Shown: positions 9,409 to 21,263 of the stretch, piece by piece | How the letters are laid out: every line of letters starts with the position of its first letter | How positions within the stretch are numbered: position 1 is the stretch's first letter | Assembly: GCA_963741505.1 (NCBI GenBank) | Contig: CAVUIJ010000017.1 | Location: 248,001-312,000, forward strand | DNA from: JAKFWF01 sp963741505 | Lineage (GTDB): Bacteria; Pseudomonadota; Alphaproteobacteria; Rhizobiales; Hyphomicrobiaceae | Direction of reading: 5' to 3' | Length of the DNA: 64,000 nt | The notes under the pieces: model-generated | What the model saw: the letters and a program-made list of their open reading frames with translations, nothing else | Databases searched by the model: none | Told to the model about the DNA's origin: nothing | Program-made: the position numbers and the translations under genes

Positions 9409-9434
9409 GGGCGGGGACAACCCCGCCCTTTTTC
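9409..9434 (+). terminator. Rho-independent terminator of the barrel tandem
   Basis: GGGCGGGG (9409-9416), loop ACAA, CCCCGCCC (9421-9428), then TTTTTC. A perfect 8-bp G/C stem with a T tract on the plus strand only. Confidence 0.9.
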
Positions 9435-9455
9435 ATAGCGGCAGTCCAGGTCGGT

Positions 9456-10466
9456 TCAGCGCTTGACCATCCGCCGGATCGGCTCGGGCGCCATCCGGTA
9501 GAGGTGCCGCGCCATCTCGATCGCGCTTTCCCGCGCGTGATGGTGATGCAGCACAGTCTGGTCGCGTGAGTAGCGATAGACCGGCACGATCTCGCCGCCG
9601 AAACCGCGCAGGAAGAAGTGCGAGCCGCACATGCTGAAGGTGATGACGCCGTTGTCGACGCCCCATTCCATCGCGCGCCACATCAGCAGGTCGTTGGGGC
9701 GCGCCTTCGTCTCCTCGCGTCGCGACCAGTTGGCGGCGTACTCCATCATGCCGCCGCGCGTCATGCGCCAGCTCGAGATGCCGACGAGCTGGCCTTTGTG
9801 CCGTGCCGCCAGCACCAGCCGGTGATCGGTCTGCCCGAACGTCTCGCGCATTTCCATCGCGTCCGATGACGGCAGGTCCTTGAAGTCGGCCCAGTCCTTG
9901 TAGATGGCGAAGAAGTCGTCGAAGTCGCGCGCCAGGTCGAACCGGGCGACCTCGACACCGTTGCGGATCGCGCGACGCACCTTGTTGCGCCGCAACTCCG
10001 ACATGCCCGCCAGCAGCTTGTCCTTGCCCGGACTGAGATCGAGCATGACGATGCCGTGATCCTCGCCGGCGCTGACCCGCTTGCGGAACCCGCCGCGCTC
10101 CATGGCGTCGAGCTCGCTGAAGCTGTAGATCACCAGCAGCGCCCGCGCCGTTCCCGGAACCTGGCGCAGGCCATCGAGCAGCGCGTCACCGATCAGGCCG
10201 CGATCGCCGCCCCGCAGCATCACAACCTGCGGGCACCAGCGTTGCCCGCACACCACCTCGCCGCCCTCGATGATGCCCGACAGCACGCCGACGATGTCCC
10301 CGCCTTCGAGCGCGAGCACGGCGAACGGATTGCAGTCCCTGCTGGCCACGTCACGGAACAGGTCGGGCGACGTGTTGAGACCGGGAAAGTCGGCCCGCGC
10401 CAGGAATTGCCGCCACCGGTTCTCGAGCTCCGGCTCGGGAAAACTGGTCACGATCAACGTGTTCAT
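9456..10466 (-). CDS. FemAB/GNAT-like acyltransferase
   Basis: Intact 336-residue protein built like the tandem-GNAT FemAB group: an N-terminal acetyltransferase-like half (FAVLALEGGDIVGVLSG) and a C-terminal half with RRNKVRRAIRNGVEVARF, GQLVGISSWRMTRGGMMEY and KARPNDLLMWRAMEWGVDNG. Related proteins transfer aminoacyl or acyl groups to peptidoglycan or cell-surface glycans; others are annotated only as GNAT proteins. There is no neighbour that fixes the substrate. It converges with the barrel tandem, and its stop lies 22 bp beyond the terminator. Confidence 0.7.
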   Translation of the reverse strand: MNTLIVTSFPEPELENRWRQFLARADFPGLNTSPDLFRDVASRDCNPFAVLALEGGDIVGVLSGIIEGGEVVCGQRWCPQVVMLRGGDRGLIGDALLDGLRQVPGTARALLVIYSFSELDAMERGGFRKRVSAGEDHGIVMLDLSPGKDKLLAGMSELRRNKVRRAIRNGVEVARFDLARDFDDFFAIYKDWADFKDLPSSDAMEMRETFGQTDHRLVLAARHKGQLVGISSWRMTRGGMMEYAANWSRREETKARPNDLLMWRAMEWGVDNGVITFSMCGSHFFLRGFGGEIVPVYRYSRDQTVLHHHHARESAIEMARHLYRMAPEPIRRMVKR

Positions 10467-10566
10467 CCGGCTATTCCTACGCTGTCACCGCTCGCCGCCG
10501 CATGATCGGACTGTCACTATACGGCCCCATGTCGACCGGCTGCGTTCGACTGCAGGCGCGAGGCGG

Positions 10567-10717
10567 CTAGAGCGCTTTCCATGTAGGTTGGGTCAAGGCC
10601 CGCTTCTTCTGCGGGCCGCGACCCAACAAGCTCGACGGTTGCGACCGGCATGTTGGGTCGCGCTGCGCTTGACCCAACCTACGCGTTGCGATTCACATCA
10701 TGTGGAATGAACTCTAG
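10567..10717. repeat. Composite palindromic repeat, family A copy 3, with CTAGAG/CTCTAG ends
   Basis: 151-bp element. Outer ends CTAGAGCGCTTTCCATG (10567) and the inverse CATGTGGAATGAACTCTAG (to 10717). Inside are two hairpins in opposite orientation: GTAGGTTGGGTC...GCGACCCAAC and GTTGGGTCGCGC...TTGACCCAACCTAC. A third palindrome, GGCCCGC...GCGGGCC, lies in the first loop. No coding sequence is inside. The arrangement resembles a BIME or a miniature inverted-repeat element. Confidence 0.7.
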
Positions 10718-10824
10718 ACCGTTCGAATGAGCCGAACTGGGCAGCCATGAATAGCCTAGTTGCCCGTCTCGCGCATCGTATCACGGGCCCGTTGGTAAAT
10801 GCGGGCAGCGGCAGCGTTGCCGGC

Positions 10825-12849
<2,025 letters not shown>

Positions 12850-13276
12850 TGGTGTTTCGCCTCCCCTCGATCGGGCGCCTGCAAGCCATCAAACGCCGGA
12901 AAAGTCAGGCGAAATGAGGCCGGCGCCTGGGCGAATCTCACGCAGCACAACTGGTTTCATGCCTCCCTCGCATGGGGCGCTGTGGATTGGCAAGGCAGGG
13001 AACGGCAAGGGTGGCTGTCGAGACACGGTTTCCATCGAGATGTTGCCCTTGCCGGCCGCCGCCAGTGGCGAAGCGCGATCGCGCGGGATGGTGAATGCAC
13101 AGATTGAAAAACCACCGTCATGTGGACGACGCCGAGCGCGATCAAGCGGTCTGGATAGGGTCCGGCTTCTCCGCGGCAGCCCTGCTCCGGCCGGGAACGC
13201 CTGTGATGAAAGCCAATGGGCCGGACCCCTTGCGGGATCCGGCCCTTTCGGCATGTCGATTCCGAAGAACGACAGC
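12850..13276. other. Intergenic region without a gene; holds a terminator
   Basis: About 430 bp between parE and barrel 3, both on the minus strand. Open frames here lack family features. The only clear signal is the hairpin at 13218-13245, listed separately. Confidence 0.55.
13218..13245 (-). terminator. Hairpin terminator behind barrel 3
   Basis: GGGCCGGA (13218-13225) pairs with TCCGGCCC (13238-13245). The inner CCCCTTGCGGG extends the stem. On the minus strand the stem is followed by ATTGGCTTT; on the plus strand by TTT. Placed 32 bp after the barrel 3 stop, it is most likely that gene's terminator. Confidence 0.65.
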
Positions 13277-14144
13277 TTACTTCAGGGGCGCGGGCTGGCT
13301 GCAGCAGCTGCCGGCGGTCGGGCCGAAGTGGTAGCGCAGGCCGACCTTGAACTCGTGCGCGCCAAGGTCCTCGGCGTGCAGGCGGGTTACTTGGGCAAAG
13401 CCCGTGGTGTCGTTGCGCGCGGTCCAGGCGCGGCCGAAGTCGATGTAGCGGTAGCCGAAGTCGAGGATCGCGCGATCCGATACCTGCCAGCCGCCGCCGG
13501 CCATCACGCTCCAGGCGAAGCTGAGGTCGTTGTCGCCGCGAACCGCGTAGCCGACCGCCGTGGCCGCTGCCCAATCCGGGAACGTGTAGTCGGCCATCTG
13601 GTGATAGGCGAGGCCGAGGCCGGCGCCGACGTAGGGCACGAAGCCGCCCATGTTGCCGAGGTCATAGTAGAGGTTGACCATGCCGGTGTAGGTCGTGAGC
13701 TTGGAGGCGATGGTCTGCGGTGGAGGTATCGCACGCCATCGAAGAACGGCGCCGTGGTGCCCTTGATGTCGCGCTCGCCGCGATAGCCCAGCATGAACTC
13801 GGCGCGCACGCCGCGCGAGCCCGAGCCGCAGCCGAAGCCCATCTCGGCCAGCCAGGAGTTGTCCATCGAGGTGTTCGACACCTTGTCGTTGATGTTGCCG
13901 AGCGCGTCGGTGGCGTTCCAGCGCAGCTCCGGATCGCGCGACATCGAGTAGCCGACGTCGGAGCGGACGTAGCAGGGGCCGGCCGGGGAATGCGATGCGC
14001 ACGGGGCCGCTAGTCCTTCACCGAGCCGCCGCGCTGCCAGCCGCGATTGAGGTCGGCGGCGTTGGCGGGCAGCACGAAGGAAGCGGCGATGGCGATCGCG
14101 GCGGTGGCGAGGCCTGCCTTGAGTGAACGTGTCATTGTCTGCAT
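13277..14144 (-). CDS. Outer-membrane beta-barrel protein 3, frameshifted
   Basis: Third paralogue of the surface barrels. The N-terminus MTRSLKAGLATAAIAIAASF is a signal peptide ending in LPANAADLNRGW. This frame stops at 14008, where the next frame carries the continuation GPCYVRSDVGYS. A second break near 13727 leads into MVNLYYDLGNMGGFVPYVG and the C-terminal FKVGLRYHFG. The last residues, TAGSCCSQPAPLK, form an unusual cysteine-containing tail not seen in the other two. ATG 14144 lies three bases behind GAGG and ATG 14135 twelve bases behind it; either may be used. Confidence 0.8.
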
Positions 14145-14302
14145 GATCCTCTTTGACGGGCGCCAGCCGCGCGGGGCTACTTCGCCTCAAGTTGCAGAGG
14201 GACTTTGCAGCACGCGGAGTTAAAGCGAGGTTAAGTGGCGTTTCATTCCCGTACACCGCGCCCGCCTTGCAACGCGCAGGGCGGCCAATTAGGTTGCCGC
14301 CG

Positions 14303-15389
14303 ATGCGTGCCATGCTCACGAGCGCCGAAGGAAAGAAACCGTTGTCGATCGCCGATAATGTCGCCGCCGCCGTCGGCAATACACCGCTGATCAAGCTGCG
14401 GCGTGCATCCGAGGAAACCGGATGCACGATCCTCGGCAAGGCCGAGTTCATGAACCCCGGTCAGTCCGTCAAGGACCGCGCCGCGCTCTACATCATCAAG
14501 GACGCGGTGACGCGCGGGCAGTTGCGGCCCGGCGGCACGATCGTGGAAGGCACCGCCGGCAATACCGGCATCGGCCTGACGCTGCTCGGGGCGGCGATGG
14601 GCTATCGCAGCGTGATCGTGATCCCGGAGACGCAGATCGCAGGAGAAGAAGGACACGTTGCGGCTGCTCGGCGCCCATCTCGTCGAGGTGCCGGCCGTGC
14701 CCTACCGCGATCCCAACAACTACGTGAAGTATTCCGGTCGCCTCGCCGATGCGATCGCTGCCAGCGATCCCAACGGCGCGATCTGGGCCAACCAGTTCGA
14801 CAACGTCGCCAACCGCCAGTCGCACGTCGAGACGACGGCGGAAGAGATCTGGCAGCAGACCGGCGGCAAGGTCGACGGCTTCGTCGCCGCGGTCGGCTCC
14901 GGCGGCACGCTCGGCGGGGTGTCACTCGGTCTCAAGGCAAAGCGGGGCGACATCCAGATCGCGCTCGCCGATCCGCCGGGCGCCGCGCTGCATTCCTGGT
15001 ACACGACCGGCGTGCTGAAGGCGGAAGGCTCGTCGATCACCGAAGGCATCGGCCAGGGCCGCGTCACCGCCAATCTCGAAGGCGTCGTCGTCGACCGCTC
15101 GTATAGGATCGAGGACGCCGAGGCCGTCGGCATCGTATTCGGCCTCGTCGAGGAGGAGGGCCTGTGCCTCGGCTCGTCGTCCGGTGTCAACGTTGCCGGC
15201 GCGATCCGGCTGGCGAAGGACCTGGGGCCAGGGCACACCATCGTCACCATCCTGTGCGATCTCGGCAACCGCTACCAGTCGAAGCTGTTCAATCCGCAGT
15301 TCCTGGCGGAGAAGGGCCTGCCCCAGCCGCGCTGGCTGACGACAGCGCGCGAGGGCGTGCCGTCGGTGCGGGTCGACGCCAAGGATTGA
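14303..15389 (+). CDS. cysK: Cysteine synthase A, one frameshift
   Basis: Pyridoxal-phosphate enzyme that makes cysteine from O-acetylserine and sulfide (or a close paralogue). The PLP lysine lies in NPGQSVKDRAA near residue 55, the phosphate loop in EGTAGNTGIG, then GSGGTLGGVS and GSSSGVNVAGA near the C-terminus. The frame breaks at 14636: deleting one A there turns CAGATCGCAG into CAGTCGCAG and restores PETQSQEKKDTLRLLGAHLV. The sequence resembles the longer cysteine synthase A variant of alphaproteobacteria. ATG 14303 or 14312 may be used. It converges with gshB across a palindromic repeat. Confidence 0.88.
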
Positions 15390-15415
15390 ACGGAGCGCTA
15401 CGCGCTCGCCTTGCT

Positions 15416-15456
15416 GTTGGGTCGCGCGGCGCTGAGCGCCGCTTGACCCAACCTAC
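15416..15456. repeat. Palindromic intergenic repeat, family A copy 4, overlapping the gshB stop
   Basis: GTTGGGTCGCGC, inner palindrome GGCGCTGAGCGCC, then TTGACCCAACCTAC. On the minus strand its GTAGG arm supplies the TAG stop codon of gshB. Confidence 0.75.
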
Positions 15457-16401
15457 GAGGGGCGCACCTTGCGCTCCACCGCGTCCCAGAACATCGCCGC
15501 GATGTCGGCGCCACCGAACGCCTTGACCTGGCGGATGCCGGTCGGCGAGGTGACGTTGATCTCGGTCAGGTAGGGGCCGATCACGTCGATGCCGGTGAAC
15601 AGCAGGCCGCGCTTGCTGCAACTCCGGGCCGAGGCGGGCGCAGATCTCCTGGTCGCGGGGCGTCAGCTCGGTCGGCGTCGCGGTGCCGCCGACGTGCATG
15701 TTGGAGCGGGTCTCGTCGGCGGCCGGCACGCGGTTGATGGCGCCCACCGCCTCGCCGTCGATCAGGATGATGCGCTTGTCGCCGCCGCGCACCTCGGGGC
15801 GATACTGCTGCACCATGAACGGCTCGCGGAACACGGTCTGGAACAGCTCGACAAGCGAGTTGAGGTTGGTGTCGCCGGGCTCGACCCGGAACACCGAGGC
15901 GCCGCCGTTGCCGTACAGCGGCTTGATGATGATGTCCTTGTACTCGGCGCGGAACGCCTTCACGTCCTCCGGGTTGCGGGTCACGAGCGTCGGCGGCATC
16001 AGGTCCTGGAAGTCGAGCACGAACACCTTCTCCGGCGCATTGCGCACGTGCGCGGGATCGTTGACGACGAGCGTGCCGGGATGAATGCGCTCCAGCAGGT
16101 GCGTCGTGGTGATATAGGCCATGTCGAACGGCGGATCCTGCCGCAGCATGACGACATTCCAGTCGGCGAGATTCTCGGTGCTGGCGGCACCCAGCCGGTA
16201 ATGGTCGCCGATCTTGTCCTCGACGGTCAGCCGCGAGCCGCGCGCGATCAACGACTGGCGCCATAGCGCCAGGTTGGGTGGCGTGTAGTAGAACAGCTCA
16301 TGCCCGCGCCGCTGCGCCTCGAGCAACAGCGCGAATGTCGAATCGCCGCGGATATCGATGCGGTCGATAGGGTCCATCTGGCAGGCGATCTTCAGGGACA
16401 T
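15453..16401 (-). CDS. gshB: Glutathione synthetase, one frameshift
   Basis: ATP-grasp ligase that joins glycine to gamma-glutamylcysteine. It starts MSLKIACQMDPIDRIDIRGD, the conserved N-terminus. ATP-grasp signatures are IIIKPLYGNGGASVFRV, RIILIDGEAVGAINRVP and the glycine loop in MHVGGTATPTELTPRD. The frame breaks near 15612, where one extra C on the plus strand disrupts the reading; removal restores QQRGLLFTGIDVIGPYLTEIN, then TGIRQVKAFGGADIA. The protein would be about 315 residues, normal for GshB. The stop codon lies inside a palindromic repeat. Confidence 0.92.
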
Positions 16402-16580
16402 GATGCGGTGCTCGTTTGCGGGGCCGTTCAGCGGCTATGCAAGGCATGGCCATTTACCGATTGTCAACGCATGGGGCTGATGGGGTTGTGACAAGACCGG
16501 CCCTGAGGTCACACTTTGTCAGCCGCTGCGCGATAGGCTGGTGCGATCAGGGATCTCGCCGGACGCATCGGACAGCCCGC

Positions 16581-17959
16581 GTGACGATACAACCGCCAGA
16601 CATTGAGCCCGCGCCGCGGCCGAACGTGCTGACGACGTTCAAGGCGCCGCGGCCGAATGCGTGGCTGATGCGCGGGCTCGATCCGGTCAATCGCGTCCTC
16701 TGCCTCGGCGGAATTCCCGGCCTGCGCGGACTGCCGCTGCTCAGCGCGGTGCCCGGCGTGCGGGGGCTCGCCGACGTCGTGCGCCTCGACCTGCCGGCGG
16801 GCGACCTTGCGCGGCTCGAGCGGGCCGTGAACAGGGACACGGCGGCGTTCATTGCGCCGAACCATCCCGAATTCTTCACCGACTGGATGATCGACAAGGA
16901 GATCCTGTCGCGCGTGGCGCCGCTGTCTGCGTGCTGGGCGACGCATGTCGTCGTCAACGGCATGGGGCCGGTCGTGCAGCGGTTCTGGCTGGCCAACAAT
17001 CTGGTGGCGCAGATCCCAGGCGCAGGCGGCCGCGCCGGGCGCGACTACTCGGTCGGCTGGGCGGTCTCCGGTCACGGCGTGCTGCTGCACCCGGAGGGCG
17101 ACGTCGGCTGGCACGGCGACACCATCGGCCCGGTGTTTCCCGGTGCCGTCGAGATGGCGGCGGAAGCAGCCGGGCGGCTGGCGATCGCCGGCACGCGGCG
17201 TGATGCCTGGGTCGTGCCGATCGTGTGGAAGCTGCGGTTCACGGGCGACGTCGAGGCGGCGCTGCACGGTGAGTGCGACTACGTCGAAGCCAGGCTGAAG
17301 CTCGATCGTGCGGCGCACGGTGCGAGCCCGGCGGCGCGGATGCATGCGGCCTATCTGGCGCTGCTCGCGCGCGACGAGGCAGCGGCTGGGCTCGATGCGG
17401 CAGCCGACGGCTTCGATGCGCGACAGCGCCGGCTGGCGACGCGGCTTGCGGCGCAGATCGTGGTGCGGCTCGAGCTGGCCGAGCGGCCGCCGTCCGATCC
17501 CGCCGACGACATCGCAGCGTCCTATCGCGACGTTCCTGCGCGCGGCCGACCGCCGGCTGCGAGACGCGGACGCGGGCAGCGGCATCGATGAGGCCCGTCG
17601 CGCGGTTCGACTATTGCGGCGCAATTTGCGCATGCGCGCGGCGCTGTATCCGGCCGCCGAGATGACGCAGGAGCAGGTCGCGGAATGCATCAAGCGCATC
17701 CGCTACGACTATTGCGCGGGGACGTTGCGCGATACGTTCAACAAGTTCGTGCCGCGTCCGGCGGGCGCGCGCATCGCCCACATCCGCGTGCCGGAGCCGA
17801 TCGCGGTCGCGGCCGACGTCGATGCTGCCGGCCAAGTCAGCAGCCGTCACATCGCTGCGCGCACGCATGCAGGCAGCACTCGACCAGATCGATGCCGAGA
17901 CCACTGCGGTGCCGCGCGTGCGGTACCCAAATCCATTCCGGGCGGGCAGCGGCGCTTGA
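16581..17959 (+). CDS. PlsC-like acyltransferase domain protein, frameshifted
   Basis: About 460-residue protein. The first half carries an acyltransferase-like core: FIAPNHPEFFTDWMIDK resembles the NHxxxxD active site of glycerolipid acyltransferases, but with five residues between His and Asp, and LHPEGDVGWHGDTIGPVFPG resembles the second block. The C-terminal half is helical and unassigned. The gene reads in three frames, with breaks near 17525 and 17825; the last piece ends VPRVRYPNPFRAGSGA. A GTG start at 16581 (VTIQPPDIEP) is the best available. Role inferred: acylation of a lipid or an alcohol, substrate unknown. Confidence 0.65.
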
Positions 17960-17978
17960 GCCATGGCCCAAGGCTCGC

Positions 17979-18806
17979 TCAAAGCCCGTAGCGCGACCAC
18001 AGGGCGCGGGTCTCCAGCGTCGACAGCGCATCGCCGGCGTCGATCAGTCCAGTGCCGGCGCCCGGCAGGTGATTGCCGAGCAGCCGCGACAGCCAGCCGC
18101 CGCTCCTGATCGGCACGACCTTCAGCGTGACCTTGTCGCCGTGGCGCTCGCGCATCTTGGTGCGGATGTCGCCGACGCCGTCGATCAGCCCGAGGTCGAG
18201 CGCACGGGCGGCCGACCAGAACGCGCCGGAAAAGATCTCCGTATCGAGGCCTTTCAGCTTGCCGGCACGGCGGTCCTTGACGACGCCGATGAACACGTCG
18301 TGCACGTCGCGCTGCAGCGCCTTCAGGCGCTCGACGTCATCCGGCCGCTCGGGCAGGAACGGATCGAGCGAGCCCTTGTTGAGGCCGGCGGTGTAGACGC
18401 GGCGCTCGATGCCGAGCCGGTCGATCGCCTTGTCGAAGCCGAAGCTCGCGGAGATGACACCGATCGAGCCGACGATGGAGGACGGGTCGGCGTAGATCTC
18501 GTCGCCGGCCACCGCGAGATAGTAGCCGCCGGATGCTGCGACATCCTCGCAGAACACCACGACCTTCTTCTTCTTTTCGGCGGCGAGCTGGCGGATGCGC
18601 TTGAAGATCAGGCTCGACTGCACCGGCGAGCCGCCCGGCGAATTGACGATCAAGGCGACAGTCGGCAACCGCGACAGCGAGAACGCCCGCTCGATGGCAC
18701 CGGCTGCCGTCTCCAGGCTCAGGCCCGGACGCAACGGCGTCGCCATGCCGATCGGTCCGCTGAGGCGCAGTACCGGAACAACGGCGCGGCGGGAGAACGG
18801 CCACAT
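17979..18806 (-). CDS. sppA: S49 family signal peptide peptidase (SppA/SohB type)
   Basis: Intact 275-residue membrane-associated serine protease that degrades cleaved signal peptides. The catalytic serine lies in DVAASGGYYLAVAGDEIYAD and the general-base lysine in SFGFDKAIDRLGIERR, the Ser-Lys dyad of short single-domain SppA. LIVNSPGGSPVQSS forms the substrate loop. The N-terminus MWPFSRRAVVPVLRLSGPIG has no strong membrane anchor. It converges with the acyltransferase gene, with 19 bp between the stops. Confidence 0.88.
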   Translation of the reverse strand: MWPFSRRAVVPVLRLSGPIGMATPLRPGLSLETAAGAIERAFSLSRLPTVALIVNSPGGSPVQSSLIFKRIRQLAAEKKKKVVVFCEDVAASGGYYLAVAGDEIYADPSSIVGSIGVISASFGFDKAIDRLGIERRVYTAGLNKGSLDPFLPERPDDVERLKALQRDVHDVFIGVVKDRRAGKLKGLDTEIFSGAFWSAARALDLGLIDGVGDIRTKMRERHGDKVTLKVVPIRSGGWLSRLLGNHLPGAGTGLIDAGDALSTLETRALWSRYGL

Positions 18807-18933
18807 CGGCAAGCCTCGATGTCGTGAGTGGAAGGGCAGGCGGAAGCGCTGACATAGCGAATGCGGCTGCGGCGCACAATGATCGTGGAGGAGGTCGAAC
18901 AATGATGCGGTGGGGCAGGAGGTCGCGTGAGGG

Positions 18934-19048
18934 GTAGGGCGCAATAGTCCACTTCGGGCGTATTGCGCCGTGCCACGACCGCAGCGTTTCAATTGATGGC
19001 GTCGAGCGTGCTTCCGGCGCAATACGGCAAGTGCCTATTGCGCCCTAC
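18934..19048. repeat. 115-bp element with perfect 14-bp inverted ends and two hairpins (family D)
   Basis: Ends GTAGGGCGCAATAG (18934-18947) and CTATTGCGCCCTAC (19035-19048) are perfect inverse copies. Inside, CGTATTGCGCCG (18959-18970) is the inverse of CGGCGCAATACG (19015-19026). Each half therefore folds as its own hairpin around GGCGCAATA/TATTGCGCC. It has no coding content and sits between sppA and the methyltransferase gene. Only one copy is in the window. Confidence 0.75.
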
Positions 19049-19062
19049 ACTACTCCTTCGGC

Positions 19063-19887
19063 TCAATATCGCCCGTCCCAAGGCAGCGCCGCGCCCTCGC
19101 GCAACACCCGCTCGACCACGGGCACGAAACCGTTGCCGTCGCCGTGCAGCACGAGGCCGGGCTTCAGGCTGAGCGGCGCGCGGCTGCCCTTGCGCGCCCT
19201 CAGCACGATGCGATGTGCAGGCTCGCCCATACGCGGATGCAGCGGCAGGATCTCGACGGCGCCGAAGCGACCTTCGAGCGTGTCGAGCAGGCGGGCCAAC
19301 GCGTCGGCACGGTGGATCATGGTCAGCGCGCCGCCGGCAGCAGCCATGCGCGTCAGGAACTTTATCCACAGGTCGAGATCGTCGGCGGCCATCTCGTTCG
19401 CACCGGCCTCGACGGCATCGCGCGGCGGCCGGCCGCGCCCGCTTTCGTTGTACGGCGGATTGGCGATCACATGCTCGAAGCTCGCCGCCCGCAGACCCAG
19501 CGCCTCCAGGCTCGCAGCGGGCTCGCGCAGGTCTGCCTCGATCACGCGCACCCTGGCGCCGAGGCCGTTGAGCTCGATGTTGCCGCGGGCGAGTGCCGCG
19601 AGCACCGGTGTGCGCTCCACCAGTGTCACGTCGACCGCGGGGCAGCGGATGGCGAGGCACAGGCCTGCGGTGCCGACGCCCGCGCCGGCGTCCAGCACCG
19701 TGGATGACCCGGAGCCATCGATCGGTACCGCCGCGGCGAGCATCACGGCGTCGAGGCCGGCGCGGTAGCCGGTGGCCGGCTGGCGCAGGCGCAACTTGCC
19801 GCCGAGGAACAGGTCCTCGGTGGTGGCGCCCAGAACCGCAGGCGTGTCGACCGCTGGCGTGTCGATCGTACCGTCGCCGTGGCTCAT
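19063..19887 (-). CDS. NPPY-type methyltransferase, TrmN6-like
   Basis: Class I SAM-dependent methyltransferase of about 274 residues. It has the SAM-binding DAGAGVGTAGLCLA, the acidic VTLVERTP and the N6-adenine/amino-group active site NPPYNES. The family includes tRNA1(Val) A37-N6 methyltransferase (TrmN6/YfiC), the most likely role. ATG 19887 overlaps the DUF2007 stop as ATGA, which favours translational coupling; an ATG at 19902 would add five residues. The neighbouring DUF2007 gene is in the same operon. Confidence 0.8.
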   Translation of the reverse strand: MSHGDGTIDTPAVDTPAVLGATTEDLFLGGKLRLRQPATGYRAGLDAVMLAAAVPIDGSGSSTVLDAGAGVGTAGLCLAIRCPAVDVTLVERTPVLAALARGNIELNGLGARVRVIEADLREPAASLEALGLRAASFEHVIANPPYNESGRGRPPRDAVEAGANEMAADDLDLWIKFLTRMAAAGGALTMIHRADALARLLDTLEGRFGAVEILPLHPRMGEPAHRIVLRARKGSRAPLSLKPGLVLHGDGNGFVPVVERVLREGAALPWDGRY

Positions 19888-20108
19888 GGTTGCACCAGCC
19901 ATGTCGCCAGCCCGGCGTCGGCGAGCAGCTGGCGGGCTTCCTCGACGGCACTGTCCGCCACCAGCAGCCGGCGCGGGAACATGCCGATCGAGCCCTCCAT
20001 CACGCTCATCTCCCGATCCAGCACATGCGGCGCCAGCCCCGCCTCCGTCAGCAGCGTCTCGGCCAGCCCGAGGACGACCAAGTCATTGGTCCGCATGATT
20101 TCCTGCAC
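19884..20108 (-). CDS. DUF2007 small protein
   Basis: 74-residue protein of the DUF2007 family (putative signal-transducing fold), with RTNDLVVLGLAETLLTEAGL and the C-terminal RRLLVADSAVEEARQLLADAG. The start is GTG 20108 because CAGGAG lies nine bases upstream and the family begins a few residues before RTND. A longer reading from 20162 would add 18 unconserved residues. Function unknown; the gene commonly neighbours the NPPY methyltransferase and the divergent polyprenyl synthase, as here. Confidence 0.75.
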   Translation of the reverse strand: MQEIMRTNDLVVLGLAETLLTEAGLAPHVLDREMSVMEGSIGMFPRRLLVADSAVEEARQLLADAGLATWLVQP

Positions 20109-20232
20109 GGCCGTCGTCTCCTGAACCCGCAGTCCCGGCGCAGCGATCGCCGAATGCGGCAATATTGCCGCGACATCGGCCTCGCTGCCATGCTTATATC
20201 ATGGCGATGGAGAGCTAGATCAGGAGCCCGCC

Positions 20233-21244
20233 TTGGGAGTCGTCGTCCCACTCGAAGAGCCCCGCGAAAATCTGTTGAAGCCGCTGCTGGACCTCGTCGC
20301 CGAGGACATGGACGCGGTGAACCGTATCATTCTCGACAAGGCCGTGTCCGATGTCGACCTGATCCCCAAGCTCGCGCACCACCTGATCGAATCCGGCGGC
20401 AAGCGCCTGCGCCCGATGCTGACCATCGCGGCGGCCAAGCTGACCGGCTACGAAGGCCAGGGCCATGTGCGGCTGGCGGCGGCCGTCGAGTTCATGCACA
20501 CCGCCACGTTGCTGCACGACGACGTCGTCGACGACAGCGACTTCAGGCGCGGCAGGAAGGCGGCCAGGCTGCTCTGGGGCAACCAGGCGAGCGTGCTGGT
20601 CGGCGACTTCCTGCTCGGCCAGGCGTTCCGCATGATGGTCGATGTCGGCTCGCTGCCGTGCCTGAAGATCCTGTCGAATGCGTCGGCGGTGATCGCGGAA
20701 GGCGAGGTGATGCAGCTCGCCGCCGCCAAGAACATGGCGACCACCGAGGACGAGTATCTCGCCATCATCAACGCCAAGACCGCAGCGCTGTTCTCGGCCG
20801 CGACCGAGGTCGGCGCCGCGATCGCCGGCCGGCCGGCGGCGGAGCAGGCAGCTCTCAAGTCGTTCGGCAAGACGCTCGGCATCGCGTTCCAGCTCGTCGA
20901 CGACGCGCTCGACTATGCCGGCGACAGCGCGCGGCTCGGCAAGTCGGTCGGCGATGATTTCCGCGAGGGCAAGATCACGCTGCCGGTGATCCTGTCGTTC
21001 CGGCGCGGCAACGACGAGGAGCGCGCATTCTGGAAGCGCACGCTGGCCGACGGCGAGATCCGCGACGGCGACCTCGAGCACGCGATCGGGCTGATGAAGA
21101 AGCACAAGGCCAACGAGGCGACGCTGGAGCGGGCGCGGCACTACGGCGCCATGGCGCGCGATGCGCTCGGGCCTGTTCCGCAATACGGGGCCGAAAAATG
21201 CCATGCTGGACGCGGTGACGTTCTGCATCGCGCGGGCGCACTGA
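20233..21244 (+). CDS. ispB: Polyprenyl diphosphate synthase (octaprenyl/decaprenyl type), frameshift near end
   Basis: Long-chain trans-prenyltransferase that makes the isoprenoid side chain of ubiquinone. The two aspartate-rich metal-binding motifs are HDDVVDDSD and FQLVDDALDY, with GGKRLRPM for substrate binding. It starts with TTG 20233; CAGGAG six bases upstream supports it. The frame breaks near 21175-21195; the expected end KNAMLDAVTFCIARAH lies in the next frame and stops at 21244. It is transcribed divergently from DUF2007 and converges with ispE, also an isoprenoid gene. Confidence 0.9.
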
Positions 21245-21263
21245 GGTCCACGCGATCGCCGCG

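Noticed and set aside
12889..13254. 121-codon minus-strand frame between parE and barrel 3.
   Set aside because: Runs through the terminator hairpin, lacks a ribosome site and shows no conserved block.
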